From: Nocardioides sp. ChNu-153 | Lineage (GTDB): Bacteria > Actinomycetota > Actinomycetes > Propionibacteriales > Nocardioidaceae | DNA length: 35,237 bases | Assembly (NCBI RefSeq): GCF_030466625.1 | Contig: NZ_JADEVT010000023.1 | Location: 1 to 35,237, forward strand | Direction: 5' to 3' | Shown: one piece after another, positions 23,152 to 30,922 of the stretch | Numbering within the stretch: the first letter of the stretch is position 1 | Layout: each line of letters starts with the position of its first letter | Notes under the pieces: model-generated | The model's input: only the letters and a program-made list of their open reading frames with translations | Database searches by the model: none | Told to the model about the DNA's origin: nothing | Translations under genes and position numbers: made by a program

Positions 23152-24737
23152 CCAGCACCTACGACGCGGTCGTCATCGGCGCCGGCCCCAACGGCCTGGT
23201 CGCCGCCAACCTGCTCGTCGACGCCGGCTGGTCGGTGCTCGTGCTCGAGGCCCAGCCGAAGGTCGGCGGCGCCGTCGCCAGCGACCGCGGGGTCGACCCC
23301 GACTTCGTGCACGACACGTTCAGCGCCTTCTACCCGCTGGCCGCCGCGTCCCCGACGCTGCGCGACTTCCGCCTCGAGGAGCACGGCCTGGAGTGGCTGC
23401 ACCCCCCGGCGGTGCTGGGCCACGCGACCCCCGGCGGCTGGGCGATCCTGCACCGCGACCGGGACGTGACCGCCGCCGGGCTCGAGCGACTGCACCCCGG
23501 TGACGGGCAGGCGTGGCTCGACCTGTGCGCCACCTGGGACCACATCGGCGACGAGGTCGTGCACGCGCTCCTCGCCCCGTTCCCGCCGGTGCGCTCGGGC
23601 CTGCGCGCCGCCACGAAGCTGCGGCGTGCCGGGGGGCTCGACCTCGTCCGCATGCTGCTGAGCCCCGTCGCCGACGTCGGTCGCGAGCTCTTCGGCGGCC
23701 CGGGACCGCGCCTGCTCCTCGCGGGCAACGCCGGCCACGCCGACATCCCGCTCGACGCCCCCGGTTCTGGCCTCATGGGCGTCCTCATGTCGATGCTCGC
23801 CCAGACCGTCGGCTTCCCCGTCCCCGCCGGCGGCGCCGGCGAGCTGGCCGCCGCGCTCGAGCGTCGTCTCGTCGCCCGCGGCGGCGAGGTGCGCTGCGGC
23901 GCCGAGGTCACCGCGGTCGACGTGCGCGACGGCCGCGCCACCGGCGTGATGGCCGCGGGCGAGCGCTTCGGCGCCCGCCGCGCCGTCGTCGCCGACGTCG
24001 TCGCCCCGAAGCTGTACGGCGGGCTCGTCGCCGCCCACCACCTCCCCGACCGGTTCCGCCGCCGGCTCGAGGGCTTCTCGCTCGACCCCGGCACCGTCAA
24101 GGTGGACTGGGCGCTCGACGGCCCCGTGCCCTGGGCCGTGCAGCCCGAGCACGCGCCCGGCACCGTCCACGTCGCCGACTCCGTCGACCAGATGGCCGAC
24201 GCGCTCCACATGGTCAGCAACGGCTCGGTCCCCGCCGACCCGTTCCTGCTCGTCGGCCAGATGACGACGGCCGACCCCTCCCGCTCGCCCGCCGGGACCG
24301 AGTCGCTCTGGGCCTACACGCACGTGCCGCAGGAGGTGCGCGACGACGCCGGCGGCGAGGGCCTCACCGGCCGCTGGGACCGCGGCGAGTGCGAGCGGTT
24401 CGCCGACCGGGTCCAGGCCCGGTTCGAGCGGCTCGCCCCCGGCTTCGGCGACCGCGTCCGCGCCCGCCGCGTGCTGGGACCCCACGAGATGGAGGCCCGG
24501 GACGCGAACCTGATGGGCGGCTCCATCAACGGGGGTACGGCGCAGATCCACCAGCAGCTCTTCTTCCGGCCGGTCACCGGCTGGGGGCGGGCGGAGACCC
24601 CGATCCGGGGGCTCTACCTCGGCTCGGCCTCGGCCCACCCCGGCGGCGGGGTGCACGGGGCCCCGGGCAGCAACGCCGCCCGCGCCGCGATCGCCCACGA
24701 CCGGGTGGAGCGGGTCAAGCGCCTCGGTCGCGCCTGA
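23148..24737 (+). CDS. FAD-dependent phytoene-desaturase-like oxidoreductase
   Basis: 529 aa from GTG at 23148 (4-bp overlap with the SDR). FAD dinucleotide fold 'YDAVVIGAGPNGLVAANLLV', then EAQPKVGGAVAS. Middle block: GFPVPAGGAGELAAALERRL. C-terminal FAD motif LYLGSASAHPGGGVHGAPGSNAA. This is the NAD(P)/FAD oxidoreductase group related to CrtI/PYROXD2. The substrate is unknown, but the three-gene set SRPBCC-SDR-CrtI-like, translationally coupled, implies one pathway. Stop lies 42 bp from the convergent hydrolase gene. Confidence 0.92.
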   Translation: MTSTYDAVVIGAGPNGLVAANLLVDAGWSVLVLEAQPKVGGAVASDRGVDPDFVHDTFSAFYPLAAASPTLRDFRLEEHGLEWLHPPAVLGHATPGGWAILHRDRDVTAAGLERLHPGDGQAWLDLCATWDHIGDEVVHALLAPFPPVRSGLRAATKLRRAGGLDLVRMLLSPVADVGRELFGGPGPRLLLAGNAGHADIPLDAPGSGLMGVLMSMLAQTVGFPVPAGGAGELAAALERRLVARGGEVRCGAEVTAVDVRDGRATGVMAAGERFGARRAVVADVVAPKLYGGLVAAHHLPDRFRRRLEGFSLDPGTVKVDWALDGPVPWAVQPEHAPGTVHVADSVDQMADALHMVSNGSVPADPFLLVGQMTTADPSRSPAGTESLWAYTHVPQEVRDDAGGEGLTGRWDRGECERFADRVQARFERLAPGFGDRVRARRVLGPHEMEARDANLMGGSINGGTAQIHQQLFFRPVTGWGRAETPIRGLYLGSASAHPGGGVHGAPGSNAARAAIAHDRVERVKRLGRA

Positions 24738-24779
24738 CCCGCGCGGCCCCGCTCGAAGGGTGAGCGAGGGGTGCGCCGG

Positions 24780-25403
24780 TCAGCGCGCGGCGCGCCCCGC
24801 CCCCAGCGTCTCGGCCACGAACTCGGCGGCGCGCTTCTCGAACTGGGCGCCCTGGCGCAGCATGGCGTGCTTGGCGCCCTCGACCACCTCGAAGGTGACG
24901 TCGGTGGTGCGGGCCAGGCGGTCGGCCACGACGCGGGCCCGCTCGATCGGGGCGATCCGGTCGGCCGAGCCGTGCACGACCAGCACGCGCCGCCCCCGGA
25001 GGTCCGCGACGTCGCTGGGCAGCACCCACGGGTTGAGGGCGACCACGCACCGCACGTCCGGGGCCGAACCGGCCAGCAGCGCCGCACGGCCGCCCAGCGA
25101 GTGACCGACGAGGGCGACCGGGAGGTCGCCCCACCGGTCGCGGGTCACGTCCATCGCCCAGCGCGCGTCGTGGACCGGTGTCGTGGACGGGTCCCAGCCG
25201 CGGTGCGAGTTGAGCAGGCGGTAGACCGCCACGTTCTTCGCGCGGTGGGCCACCCGCAGCGCGATGGGCTTCATCCGCAGCACCGAGAGCTGCGTCGGGC
25301 TCACCATCGGGCTGCCGGGGCGGGAGCCTCCTCCGTGCAGCACGAGGGCGACGCCGACGGGACGCGACGGCATGTGGACGGGCAGCAGGCGGGGTTGGGC
25401 CAC
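24780..25403 (-). CDS. Alpha/beta hydrolase (dienelactone-hydrolase/acyl-esterase-like)
   Basis: 207 aa, GTG with a GGAGG ribosome site. Oxyanion motif VLHGGGS, nucleophile S102 (GHSLGG), D148 (VVHGSADRIAP) and H179 (GAKHAML) form a complete triad. Small size without a cap domain fits dienelactone-hydrolase-like or peptidase S9-like esterases. No signal peptide. It diverges from the Nit1C operon across a 278-bp gap; a functional tie is possible but unproven. Confidence 0.9.
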   Translation of the reverse strand: MAQPRLLPVHMPSRPVGVALVLHGGGSRPGSPMVSPTQLSVLRMKPIALRVAHRAKNVAVYRLLNSHRGWDPSTTPVHDARWAMDVTRDRWGDLPVALVGHSLGGRAALLAGSAPDVRCVVALNPWVLPSDVADLRGRRVLVVHGSADRIAPIERARVVADRLARTTDVTFEVVEGAKHAMLRQGAQFEKRAAEFVAETLGAGRAAR

Positions 25404-25599
25404 GGGGGCGTCCTCCGTCTCGGGGGGCCGGCGGGAGGGACCGGCACGCGGGCTGGCAGGGGGGTGGGAGGGGCGGGCGAGGGGTTCCGTGACCGGCCCG
25501 GTACCCCCCGCCCCCGCCCGCAGACGCCGGGCCCGCCCGCCCGACGAGCACCGGTCCCGCCCCCCGCCGGCTCGTGACCCGCAGTCCCCGGCGCGCCAG

Positions 25600-25615
25600 G
25601 TAACCGCGATCTAAC
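25600..25615 (+). promoter_or_regulatory. GlnR-like box pair, distal
   Basis: GTAAC-n6-CTAAC. The first box matches the GlnR a-box (GTnAC); the second differs at two bases from the b-box (GAAAC). Located 67-82 bp upstream of the first operon start codon. Confidence 0.5.
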
Positions 25616-25643
25616 GCGCCGCGGCGCGAACCGTGTTCCGCCC

Positions 25644-25659
25644 GCAACCACTCGGAAAC
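25644..25659 (+). promoter_or_regulatory. GlnR-like box pair, proximal
   Basis: GCAAC-n6-GAAAC: one mismatch to the a-box, a perfect b-box. It starts exactly 44 bp (four 11-bp steps) after the distal pair, so both face the same side of the DNA. A weak -10-like TGGACT (25670-25675) follows, 6 nt before ATG at 25682, as expected for an activator-dependent leaderless promoter. The rest of 25404-25681 is GC-rich without a gene. Confidence 0.55.
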
Positions 25660-25681
25660 ACCCGGGCCGTGGACTTCTCGC

Positions 25682-26509
25682 ATGGTCCCCACCGCCCACG
25701 ACGCGCACCGGCACATCGGCCGGCTGCCGGCGTACCCCTTCTACGGGGGACCCGCCATCAGCCCGGACGTGACCGCCCGGGAGACGCTCGCCGAGCTGGT
25801 GCGCGACCTCGACGCCGAGCGCACGGAGCGGGCGCTGGTGCTGCCCAACTACGGCGTGCCCGACCCCGACGTGTCGTTCGGGCTCAACCACCTGGCCCTC
25901 GAGGCGGCGCAGGCCGACGACCGCGTGCGCTGCGGGCTGTGGGTCTCGCCCAAGGCCGCCGACGCGGCCCGCAACGACAGCGCGCTCGCCCTCGCCCGCG
26001 AGGAGGGGGTCGCGGCCCTCAAGACCAGCTTCCTGCTCGGCGGCGACGTCGACGACCCCGACTGCCAGGTCGAGCTCGAGCGCATCTTCACCACCGCCGC
26101 CGAGCTCGACCTCGTCGTCCACGTGCACACCTCGCCCGGCGCCGCCTCCGACGTCGACCGGGTCGGCGAGCTCGTCGAGCGCTACGGCGACGCCACCAAG
26201 ATCCACCTCGTCCACCTCGGCGGCGGCATGAGCGGTCACATGAAGCTCATCGGCGGCCGCTTCTTCGACTGGATCGAGGCGGGCAAGCAGGTCTACACCG
26301 ACACCTCGTGGGCCATCGGCTTCGCGCCGCTGTGGCTGTGCCGGGAGATCGAGCGGCGCGGCACCGGCCACGACCGCGTGCTCTTCGCCACCGACACCCC
26401 CTGGGGCGACCACGCCGGCGAGCACGCCCGCCTGGCCGCCGCCACCGACGACCCCGAGCTCACCGCCGCGCTCTTCCGGGGCAACTTCGAGGCGCTGTAC
26501 GGCGCCTGA
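25682..26509 (+). CDS. Amidohydrolase-family protein, first gene of the Nit1C operon
   Basis: 275 aa, ATG start. TIM-barrel metal hydrolase of the amidohydrolase (Amidohydro_2) kind. Candidate metal ligands are D7/H9/H11 (DAHRHIG), H149 (VHVHTSP), H178 (IHLVHLGGG) and D238 (FATDTPWGD). The C-terminal 'LFRGNFEALYGA' is typical of the family. Related enzymes hydrolyse C-N bonds or decarboxylate. The substrate is unknown; position suggests it acts on a nitrile/amide-derived intermediate. An 85-bp gap with a 19-bp tandem repeat separates it from the next gene. Confidence 0.85.
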   Translation: MVPTAHDAHRHIGRLPAYPFYGGPAISPDVTARETLAELVRDLDAERTERALVLPNYGVPDPDVSFGLNHLALEAAQADDRVRCGLWVSPKAADAARNDSALALAREEGVAALKTSFLLGGDVDDPDCQVELERIFTTAAELDLVVHVHTSPGAASDVDRVGELVERYGDATKIHLVHLGGGMSGHMKLIGGRFFDWIEAGKQVYTDTSWAIGFAPLWLCREIERRGTGHDRVLFATDTPWGDHAGEHARLAAATDDPELTAALFRGNFEALYGA

Positions 26510-26520
26510 CCCGCCCGCCG

Positions 26521-26578
26521 CACCCACCCGCCGTACCGCCACCCACCCGCCGCACCGGCACCCACCCCCGCAGCACCG
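26521..26578 (+). repeat. 19-bp tandem repeat between the first two Nit1C genes
   Basis: cacccacccgccg(t/c)accg(c/g) at 26521-26539 and 26540-26558, plus a degenerate third copy from 26559. C-rich on the coding strand. It ends just before the AGGAG ribosome site at 26582. Confidence 0.75.
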
Positions 26579-26594
26579 ACCACAGGAGCAGACG

Positions 26595-27119
26595 ATGCCC
26601 ACGTTCGACGACGAGATCATGGCCAACATCGAGAAGTCCGTCGCGGAGATCCCGCACCCCTCGCAGGCGAAGGGGACCAACCTCTACGGCTCGACGAAGA
26701 TCTTCCCGGACTACCAGGCCAGCGAGGGGCAGAGCTACCTCACCCTCGTGCACGGCATCCCGCACGAGAGCTCGGTCAGCTTCGTCGCCGTCCTGCAGGC
26801 CACCCGGGCGCTGCGCAAGGGCTTCGAGTCGGTCCTCTACTTCTACGGCCCCGGTGCGCTGGCCTGCGCCGACACCCGCGGCTTCCCGACGACCGGCGAC
26901 GTCGCCTTCCCCGGCAACCAGAACATGAACGACTCCATCAAGACCTTCATCGCCGAGGGCGGCACGGTCTTCTGCTGCCGCTTCGGCATGGCGCTGCACG
27001 GCCAGCGCGAGGAGGACCTCATCGCCGGCGTCATCCCCTGCCACCCGCTCGACGTGCAGGACTGCGTCATCCACTTCGCCAACAAGGGCGCCATCATCAA
27101 CTCGGTCTACAACCTCTGA
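26595..27119 (+). CDS. MSMEG_0572/Sll0783 family nitrogen starvation response protein
   Basis: 174 aa, ATG with AGGAG upstream. Full-length match to the family pattern: ADDE-like start (FDDEIMANIEKSVAEIPHPS), 'YGSTKIFPDYQASEGQSYLT', LVHGIPHESSVSFVAVLQAT, 'GFESVLYFYGPGALACADTR', VFCCRFGMALHGQREEDLIA, GVIPCHPLDVQDCVIHFANK. The Synechocystis homolog is induced on nitrogen loss; biochemical role unknown. The fold resembles DsrE-like small proteins (inference). Conserved Cys residues lie in the ACADTR, VFCC and PCHP segments. Next gene follows after 10 bp. Confidence 0.92.
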   Translation: MPTFDDEIMANIEKSVAEIPHPSQAKGTNLYGSTKIFPDYQASEGQSYLTLVHGIPHESSVSFVAVLQATRALRKGFESVLYFYGPGALACADTRGFPTTGDVAFPGNQNMNDSIKTFIAEGGTVFCCRFGMALHGQREEDLIAGVIPCHPLDVQDCVIHFANKGAIINSVYNL

Positions 27120-27129
27120 GGCGCGGACG

Positions 27130-28200
27130 ATGACCGCACCGACCCCCTCCTCCACCCGGGTGGACGTCGCCATCCAGGGCATCCGGCTGCTCGACGCACC
27201 GGTCGCGCGCCGCGCGGGCGCGGGCCCGAGCGACGACGGGCACGTCCTCCTCGACGGGGTCGGTGCGGCCATCCCCCTCAACCCGCGCAGCCCCTACTCC
27301 GTGCGCGGCGGCAAGCTGCTGCTCGACGGCGCCGACACCGGCATGGGCGTCGAGGCCGTGCGCCGCCCCCGCTTCTACGACCTCACCACCGCCGACGGCG
27401 TGCCCTACGACCAGATCGCCCGCCTGCACTCCGCGAACGTGCTCGCCACCACCGTCGTGCAGACCTGCGTGCGCTACGACGAGCCCGAGCGCTGCCGCTT
27501 CTGCGCCATCGAGGAGTCGCTGCGCGCCGGCGCCACCGTGGCGGTGAAGACCCCGGCGCAGATCGCCGAGGTCGCCCTCGCCGCCCACGAGCTCGACGGC
27601 ATCACGCAGGTCGTCATGACCACGGGCACCTCGAACGGCCGCGACCGCGGCGCCACCCACCTCGCCCGCTGCGTGCGCGCCGTGCACGCGGTCCTGCCCG
27701 ACCTGCCCGTCCAGGTGCAGTGCGAGCCGCCCGGTGACCTGGCCACGATCACCGAGCTGCACGACGCGGGCGCCCGCTCCATCGGGATCCACGTCGAGTC
27801 CCTCGACGACGAGGTGCGGCGGCGCTGGATGCCCGGGAAGGGCGCCGTGCCGATGGCCGAGTACCGCGCCGCCTGGGCCGAGGCCGTCCGCGTCTTCGGG
27901 TGGAACGAGGTCTCGACGTACCTGCTCGTCGGCCTCGGCGAGGACCCCGACGAGCTCGTCGCGGGGGCGGAGGAGCTCATCGCGATGGGCGTCTACCCCT
28001 TCGTCGTGCCCTTCCGCCCGCTGGCCGGCACCCTCGCCACCGACGTCGACCTCGTCGGCGCACCCGACCCGCGGGTCGTCGGCTCCGTGACCACCCGCGT
28101 CGCCGCCGCCCTGCGGCGGGCCGGGATGGCGGGCGCCGCGCAGTCCGCGGGCTGCGCCGCCTGCGGCGCGTGCTCCGCCCTGTCCTGCGAGGGGGCCTGA
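27130..28200 (+). CDS. MSMEG_0568 family radical SAM protein
   Basis: 356 aa, ATG start. The Fe-S motif is atypical: C113, C122, C125 (CX8CX2C) instead of CX3CX2C. Barrel motifs: 'LDGITQVVMTTGTSNGRDRG', 'LPVQVQCEPPGDLATITELH', 'GARSIGIHVESLDDEVRRRW', NEVSTYLLVGLGEDPDEL. A C-terminal cluster C342, C345, C348, C353 (CAACGACSALSC) could hold a second Fe-S centre. It uses SAM to start radical chemistry on an unknown substrate. Only 1 bp from the next gene, so translation is coupled. Confidence 0.93.
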   Translation: MTAPTPSSTRVDVAIQGIRLLDAPVARRAGAGPSDDGHVLLDGVGAAIPLNPRSPYSVRGGKLLLDGADTGMGVEAVRRPRFYDLTTADGVPYDQIARLHSANVLATTVVQTCVRYDEPERCRFCAIEESLRAGATVAVKTPAQIAEVALAAHELDGITQVVMTTGTSNGRDRGATHLARCVRAVHAVLPDLPVQVQCEPPGDLATITELHDAGARSIGIHVESLDDEVRRRWMPGKGAVPMAEYRAAWAEAVRVFGWNEVSTYLLVGLGEDPDELVAGAEELIAMGVYPFVVPFRPLAGTLATDVDLVGAPDPRVVGSVTTRVAAALRRAGMAGAAQSAGCAACGACSALSCEGA

Positions 28201-28201
28201 G

Positions 28202-29692
28202 GTGGGCCTCGACCTGCCGGTCCTCGCCGGGGTACGGCGACCCGCACCCCCCGCCGTACCCGGCAGCGAGCCCGCCCCGCCCGGCGCGGCCACCCCCGGC
28301 ACCCCCGACACCCCCGCCTGGGTGCTGGTCGAGGCCGACGGGCCGGCCGACCACGCGGCGTACCGCCGCCTGCGGCGCGAGGTCTTCGTCGCCGAGCAGG
28401 GGCTCTTCGCCGGTGACGACACCGACCTCGCCGACGCCGACCCCCGCACCGTGGTGCTGCTGGCCCGCGCCGCGGACGGCAGCGTGCTCGGCGGGGTGCG
28501 GCTGCACCCGGCTCCGGGGCGCGACGGGGTCCCGCCCGTCCGCGACCTCGGCTGGTGGCGCGGGAGCCGGCTCGTCGTGACCCCCGCGGCGCGCCGCGCC
28601 GGGGGCGTCGGGCCCGCGCTCGTGCGCGCCGCCTGCGCCCGGGCCGAGGCCGCCGGGGCCCTGCGCTTCGACGCCGTCGTGCAAGCCGGCAACGAGCGGC
28701 TCTTCCGCCACCTCGGCTGGCGCACCCGCGCGGCGGTCGACGCCCACGGTGTGCCGCACGTCGTCATGGACTGGCCCGTCGACCGCGTGCAACGGCTCGC
28801 CGACGCCACCAAGGCCGCCCTCGGCGGGCTGCTGGGGGAGCTCGCGGCCGGGGTCCCGGCGGGGTACGTCGGGGACGACGGCGCCCCGGTGCCCGGCAGC
28901 GACCTGGTCGCCGCCTGCGACGCGATCCTGCCGTCGATGGTCGAGCGCGACCCCGAGTGGGCCGGGTGGTGCGCCGTGCTCGTCAACGTCAACGACCTCG
29001 CCGCGATGGGCGCCGCGCCGGTCGGGCTGCTCGACGCCGTCGGCGCCCGCGACGCCTCCTTCGCCCGCCGGGTGCTGCGCGGGCTCGGGGAGGCGGCCGC
29101 GGCGTGGGGCGTGCCCGTGCTCGGGGGCCACACCCAGCTCGGGGTGCCCGGCGCGCTCTCGGTCACCGCGCTCGGCCGCACCGACCCCTCGCTGCCCCGG
29201 CCCGTGCCCGGTGGCGGGGGTCGCCCCGGCGACGCGCTGCGCGTCACCGCCGACCTCGGCGGCGGCTGGCGCCCCGGCTACACCGGGACGCAGTGGGACT
29301 CCACGTCCCGCCGCTCCCCGGCCGAGCTGCGCGCCCAGGCCCGCGTGGTCCCGGCGCTCGCGCCGACCGCCGCCAAGGACGTCTCCATGACCGGCCTCGT
29401 CGGCACCACCGGCATGCTCGCCGAGGCCAGCGGCTGTCGCGTCGTGCTCGACGTGTCCGCCGTACCCGCCCCGGCGGGGGCCGCGGCCGGCGACTGGCTC
29501 ACCTGCTTCCCCGGCTTCGCGGTGGTGAGCGCCGAGCGGGCGCCCGCCCCGGGTGTCCGGGACCTGCCCGACCACGTCGACACCGCCGTCTGCGGCGCGC
29601 TCACCCCCGGCACGGGGGTCGGCCTGCGCTGGCCCGACGGGGTCGTCACCGAGGCCGTCCGCCACACCGTCACAGGAATGGGACCCGCATGA
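28202..29692 (+). CDS. MSMEG_0567 family GNAT acetyltransferase - AIR-synthase-like fusion
   Basis: 496 aa, GTG start. After a Pro-rich lead, residues about 38-195 are a GNAT domain (RREVFVAEQGLFAGDDTDLA, VLGGVRLHPAPGRDG, acetyl-CoA loop RRAGGVGPAL, FRHLGWRTR). Residues about 200-496 are AIR-synthase (PurM)-like, ATP-binding: 'CAVLVNVNDLAAMGAAPVGL', 'VPVLGGHTQLGVPGALSVTA', KDVSMTGLVGTTGMLAEASG. In Synechocystis the two halves are separate genes (sll0786, sll0787). A fused acyl transferase and ATP-dependent ligase-like enzyme suggests two successive steps on one substrate (inference). ATGA overlap with nitrilase 1. Confidence 0.92.
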   Translation: MGLDLPVLAGVRRPAPPAVPGSEPAPPGAATPGTPDTPAWVLVEADGPADHAAYRRLRREVFVAEQGLFAGDDTDLADADPRTVVLLARAADGSVLGGVRLHPAPGRDGVPPVRDLGWWRGSRLVVTPAARRAGGVGPALVRAACARAEAAGALRFDAVVQAGNERLFRHLGWRTRAAVDAHGVPHVVMDWPVDRVQRLADATKAALGGLLGELAAGVPAGYVGDDGAPVPGSDLVAACDAILPSMVERDPEWAGWCAVLVNVNDLAAMGAAPVGLLDAVGARDASFARRVLRGLGEAAAAWGVPVLGGHTQLGVPGALSVTALGRTDPSLPRPVPGGGGRPGDALRVTADLGGGWRPGYTGTQWDSTSRRSPAELRAQARVVPALAPTAAKDVSMTGLVGTTGMLAEASGCRVVLDVSAVPAPAGAAAGDWLTCFPGFAVVSAERAPAPGVRDLPDHVDTAVCGALTPGTGVGLRWPDGVVTEAVRHTVTGMGPA

Positions 29693-30624
29693 GCACCCCC
29701 TCCACCCCCACCGGAGCCACCCCCACCACCGCCGGGACCGCCGTCGCCGCCGCGTGCGCCGGCTTCGGCCGCGACGTCGAGCAGAACCTGGCCCAGGTCG
29801 CCGCCCTCGTCGACGAGGCCCGCGCGCAGGGCGTCACCCTGCTGGCCCTGCCCGAGGCCTGCCTCGGCGGCTACCTCTCCGTGCTCGGCCGCGGCCGCGA
29901 CGGCAGTCACGACGAGCAGCCCGAGGACCTGCCCCCGGTCATGGACCTCGCGGGCCCCGAGCTGCGCCGCGTCGCCGCCCTGGCGCGGGAGATGACGCTC
30001 GTCGTCGGCCTGTGCGAGTCCGACGGCGCCGAGCGCTACAACACGGCCGCGATCGTCAGCGGCGACGGCGTGCTGGGCGCGCACCGCAAGGTGCACCAGC
30101 CGCTGGGCGAGGGCCTCTTCTACGCCGCCGGCGACTCCTACGGTGCCGTGGACACGCCGGCGGGGCGGGTGGGCGCCCTCATCTGCTACGACAAGGCGTT
30201 CCCCGAGGCGGCCCGCGCGCTCGCCGTCGACGGGGCCGAGGTGATCGCGTGCATCTCGGCGTGGCCGGGTTCGCGCACCGCGAGCGGCGCCTCGCTCGCC
30301 GAGGACCGCTGGACCCAGCGGTTCAACCTCTTCGACGCGGCCCGGGCCCTGGAGAACCAGGTGGTGTGGGTGGCCTCGAACCAGCACGGCACCTTCGGCT
30401 CGCTGCGCTTCGTCGCCAACGCGAAGGTCGTCGGCCCGGGCGGCGAGGTGCTGGCGTCGACCGGCCTCGACGCCGGGCTCGCCGTGGCCCGCCTCGACGT
30501 GCCCGCCGCACTGGAGACGGCGCGCCGGGCGATGTTCCACCTGCGCGACCGCCGCCCCGAGACGTACCCCGAGGACCTGGCGCGCGGCCTGCCGCTCGCG
30601 ACCGCGGAGCCCGCCCGTGCCTGA
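29689..30624 (+). CDS. Nitrilase of the Nit1C cluster (active-site complete)
   Basis: 311 aa from ATG at 29689 (ATGA overlap). Carbon-nitrogen hydrolase fold with all catalytic residues: E56 (LPEACLGGY), K134 (HRKVHQP), E141, and nucleophile C166 (LICYDKAFPEA). Other landmarks: 'EDRWTQRFNLFDAARALENQ', VWVASNQHGT. Converts a nitrile to acid and ammonia, or cleaves a related C-N bond; Nit1C nitrilases have been linked to cyanide assimilation. The extended N-terminal Thr/Pro/Ala tail of about 18 residues is probably disordered. It overlaps the next gene by 8 bp. Confidence 0.94.
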   Translation: MSTPSTPTGATPTTAGTAVAAACAGFGRDVEQNLAQVAALVDEARAQGVTLLALPEACLGGYLSVLGRGRDGSHDEQPEDLPPVMDLAGPELRRVAALAREMTLVVGLCESDGAERYNTAAIVSGDGVLGAHRKVHQPLGEGLFYAAGDSYGAVDTPAGRVGALICYDKAFPEAARALAVDGAEVIACISAWPGSRTASGASLAEDRWTQRFNLFDAARALENQVVWVASNQHGTFGSLRFVANAKVVGPGGEVLASTGLDAGLAVARLDVPAALETARRAMFHLRDRRPETYPEDLARGLPLATAEPARA

Positions 30625-30922
30625 GCTGACCTTCACCGTCCGCTGGCCCGACGGCGCGGTCACCGACTGCTGGTCGCCCTCGCTGGTGGTGCACGACCAC
30701 CTCGACGCGGGCGCGTCGTACACCGTCCGCGAGTTCCGCGACCGGGCCGCAGCGGCCCTCGCGGAGGGGAGCGAGCGGGTGCGCGCCCGCTACGGGTTCG
30801 CGTGCAGCGCCTCCGCGGCGTCGCTGGAGCGCATCGACGCCCTGGTCGCCGCCCACGCCCCCGACGCCCGCGTCGAGGTGCTCCGGCTCCACCCGCCCCT
30901 GCCGCAGGAGACCTCCCGATGA
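30617..30922 (+). CDS. MSMEG_0570 family nitrogen starvation response protein
   Basis: 101 aa from GTG at 30617, inside the end of the nitrilase gene. Short conserved family: 'MPELTFTVRWPDGAVTDCWS', PSLVVHDHLDAGASYTVREF, 'RDRAAAALAEGSERVRARYG', FACSASAASLERIDALVAAH. No known fold or activity; found only with the Nit1C genes as far as I recall. Cys residues lie at about 18 and 57. The stop overlaps the next start (ATGA). Confidence 0.9.
   Translation: MPELTFTVRWPDGAVTDCWSPSLVVHDHLDAGASYTVREFRDRAAAALAEGSERVRARYGFACSASAASLERIDALVAAHAPDARVEVLRLHPPLPQETSR

Noticed and set aside
24738..24779. Terminator between the FAD oxidoreductase and the hydrolase gene
   Set aside because: Only a 4-bp stem with bulges (gctc/gagc) can be drawn; too weak to list.
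25574..25578. A further GTGAC GlnR a-box upstream of the Nit1C operon
   Set aside because: It is 26 bp before the next box, off the 11-bp phase, and has no b-box partner.
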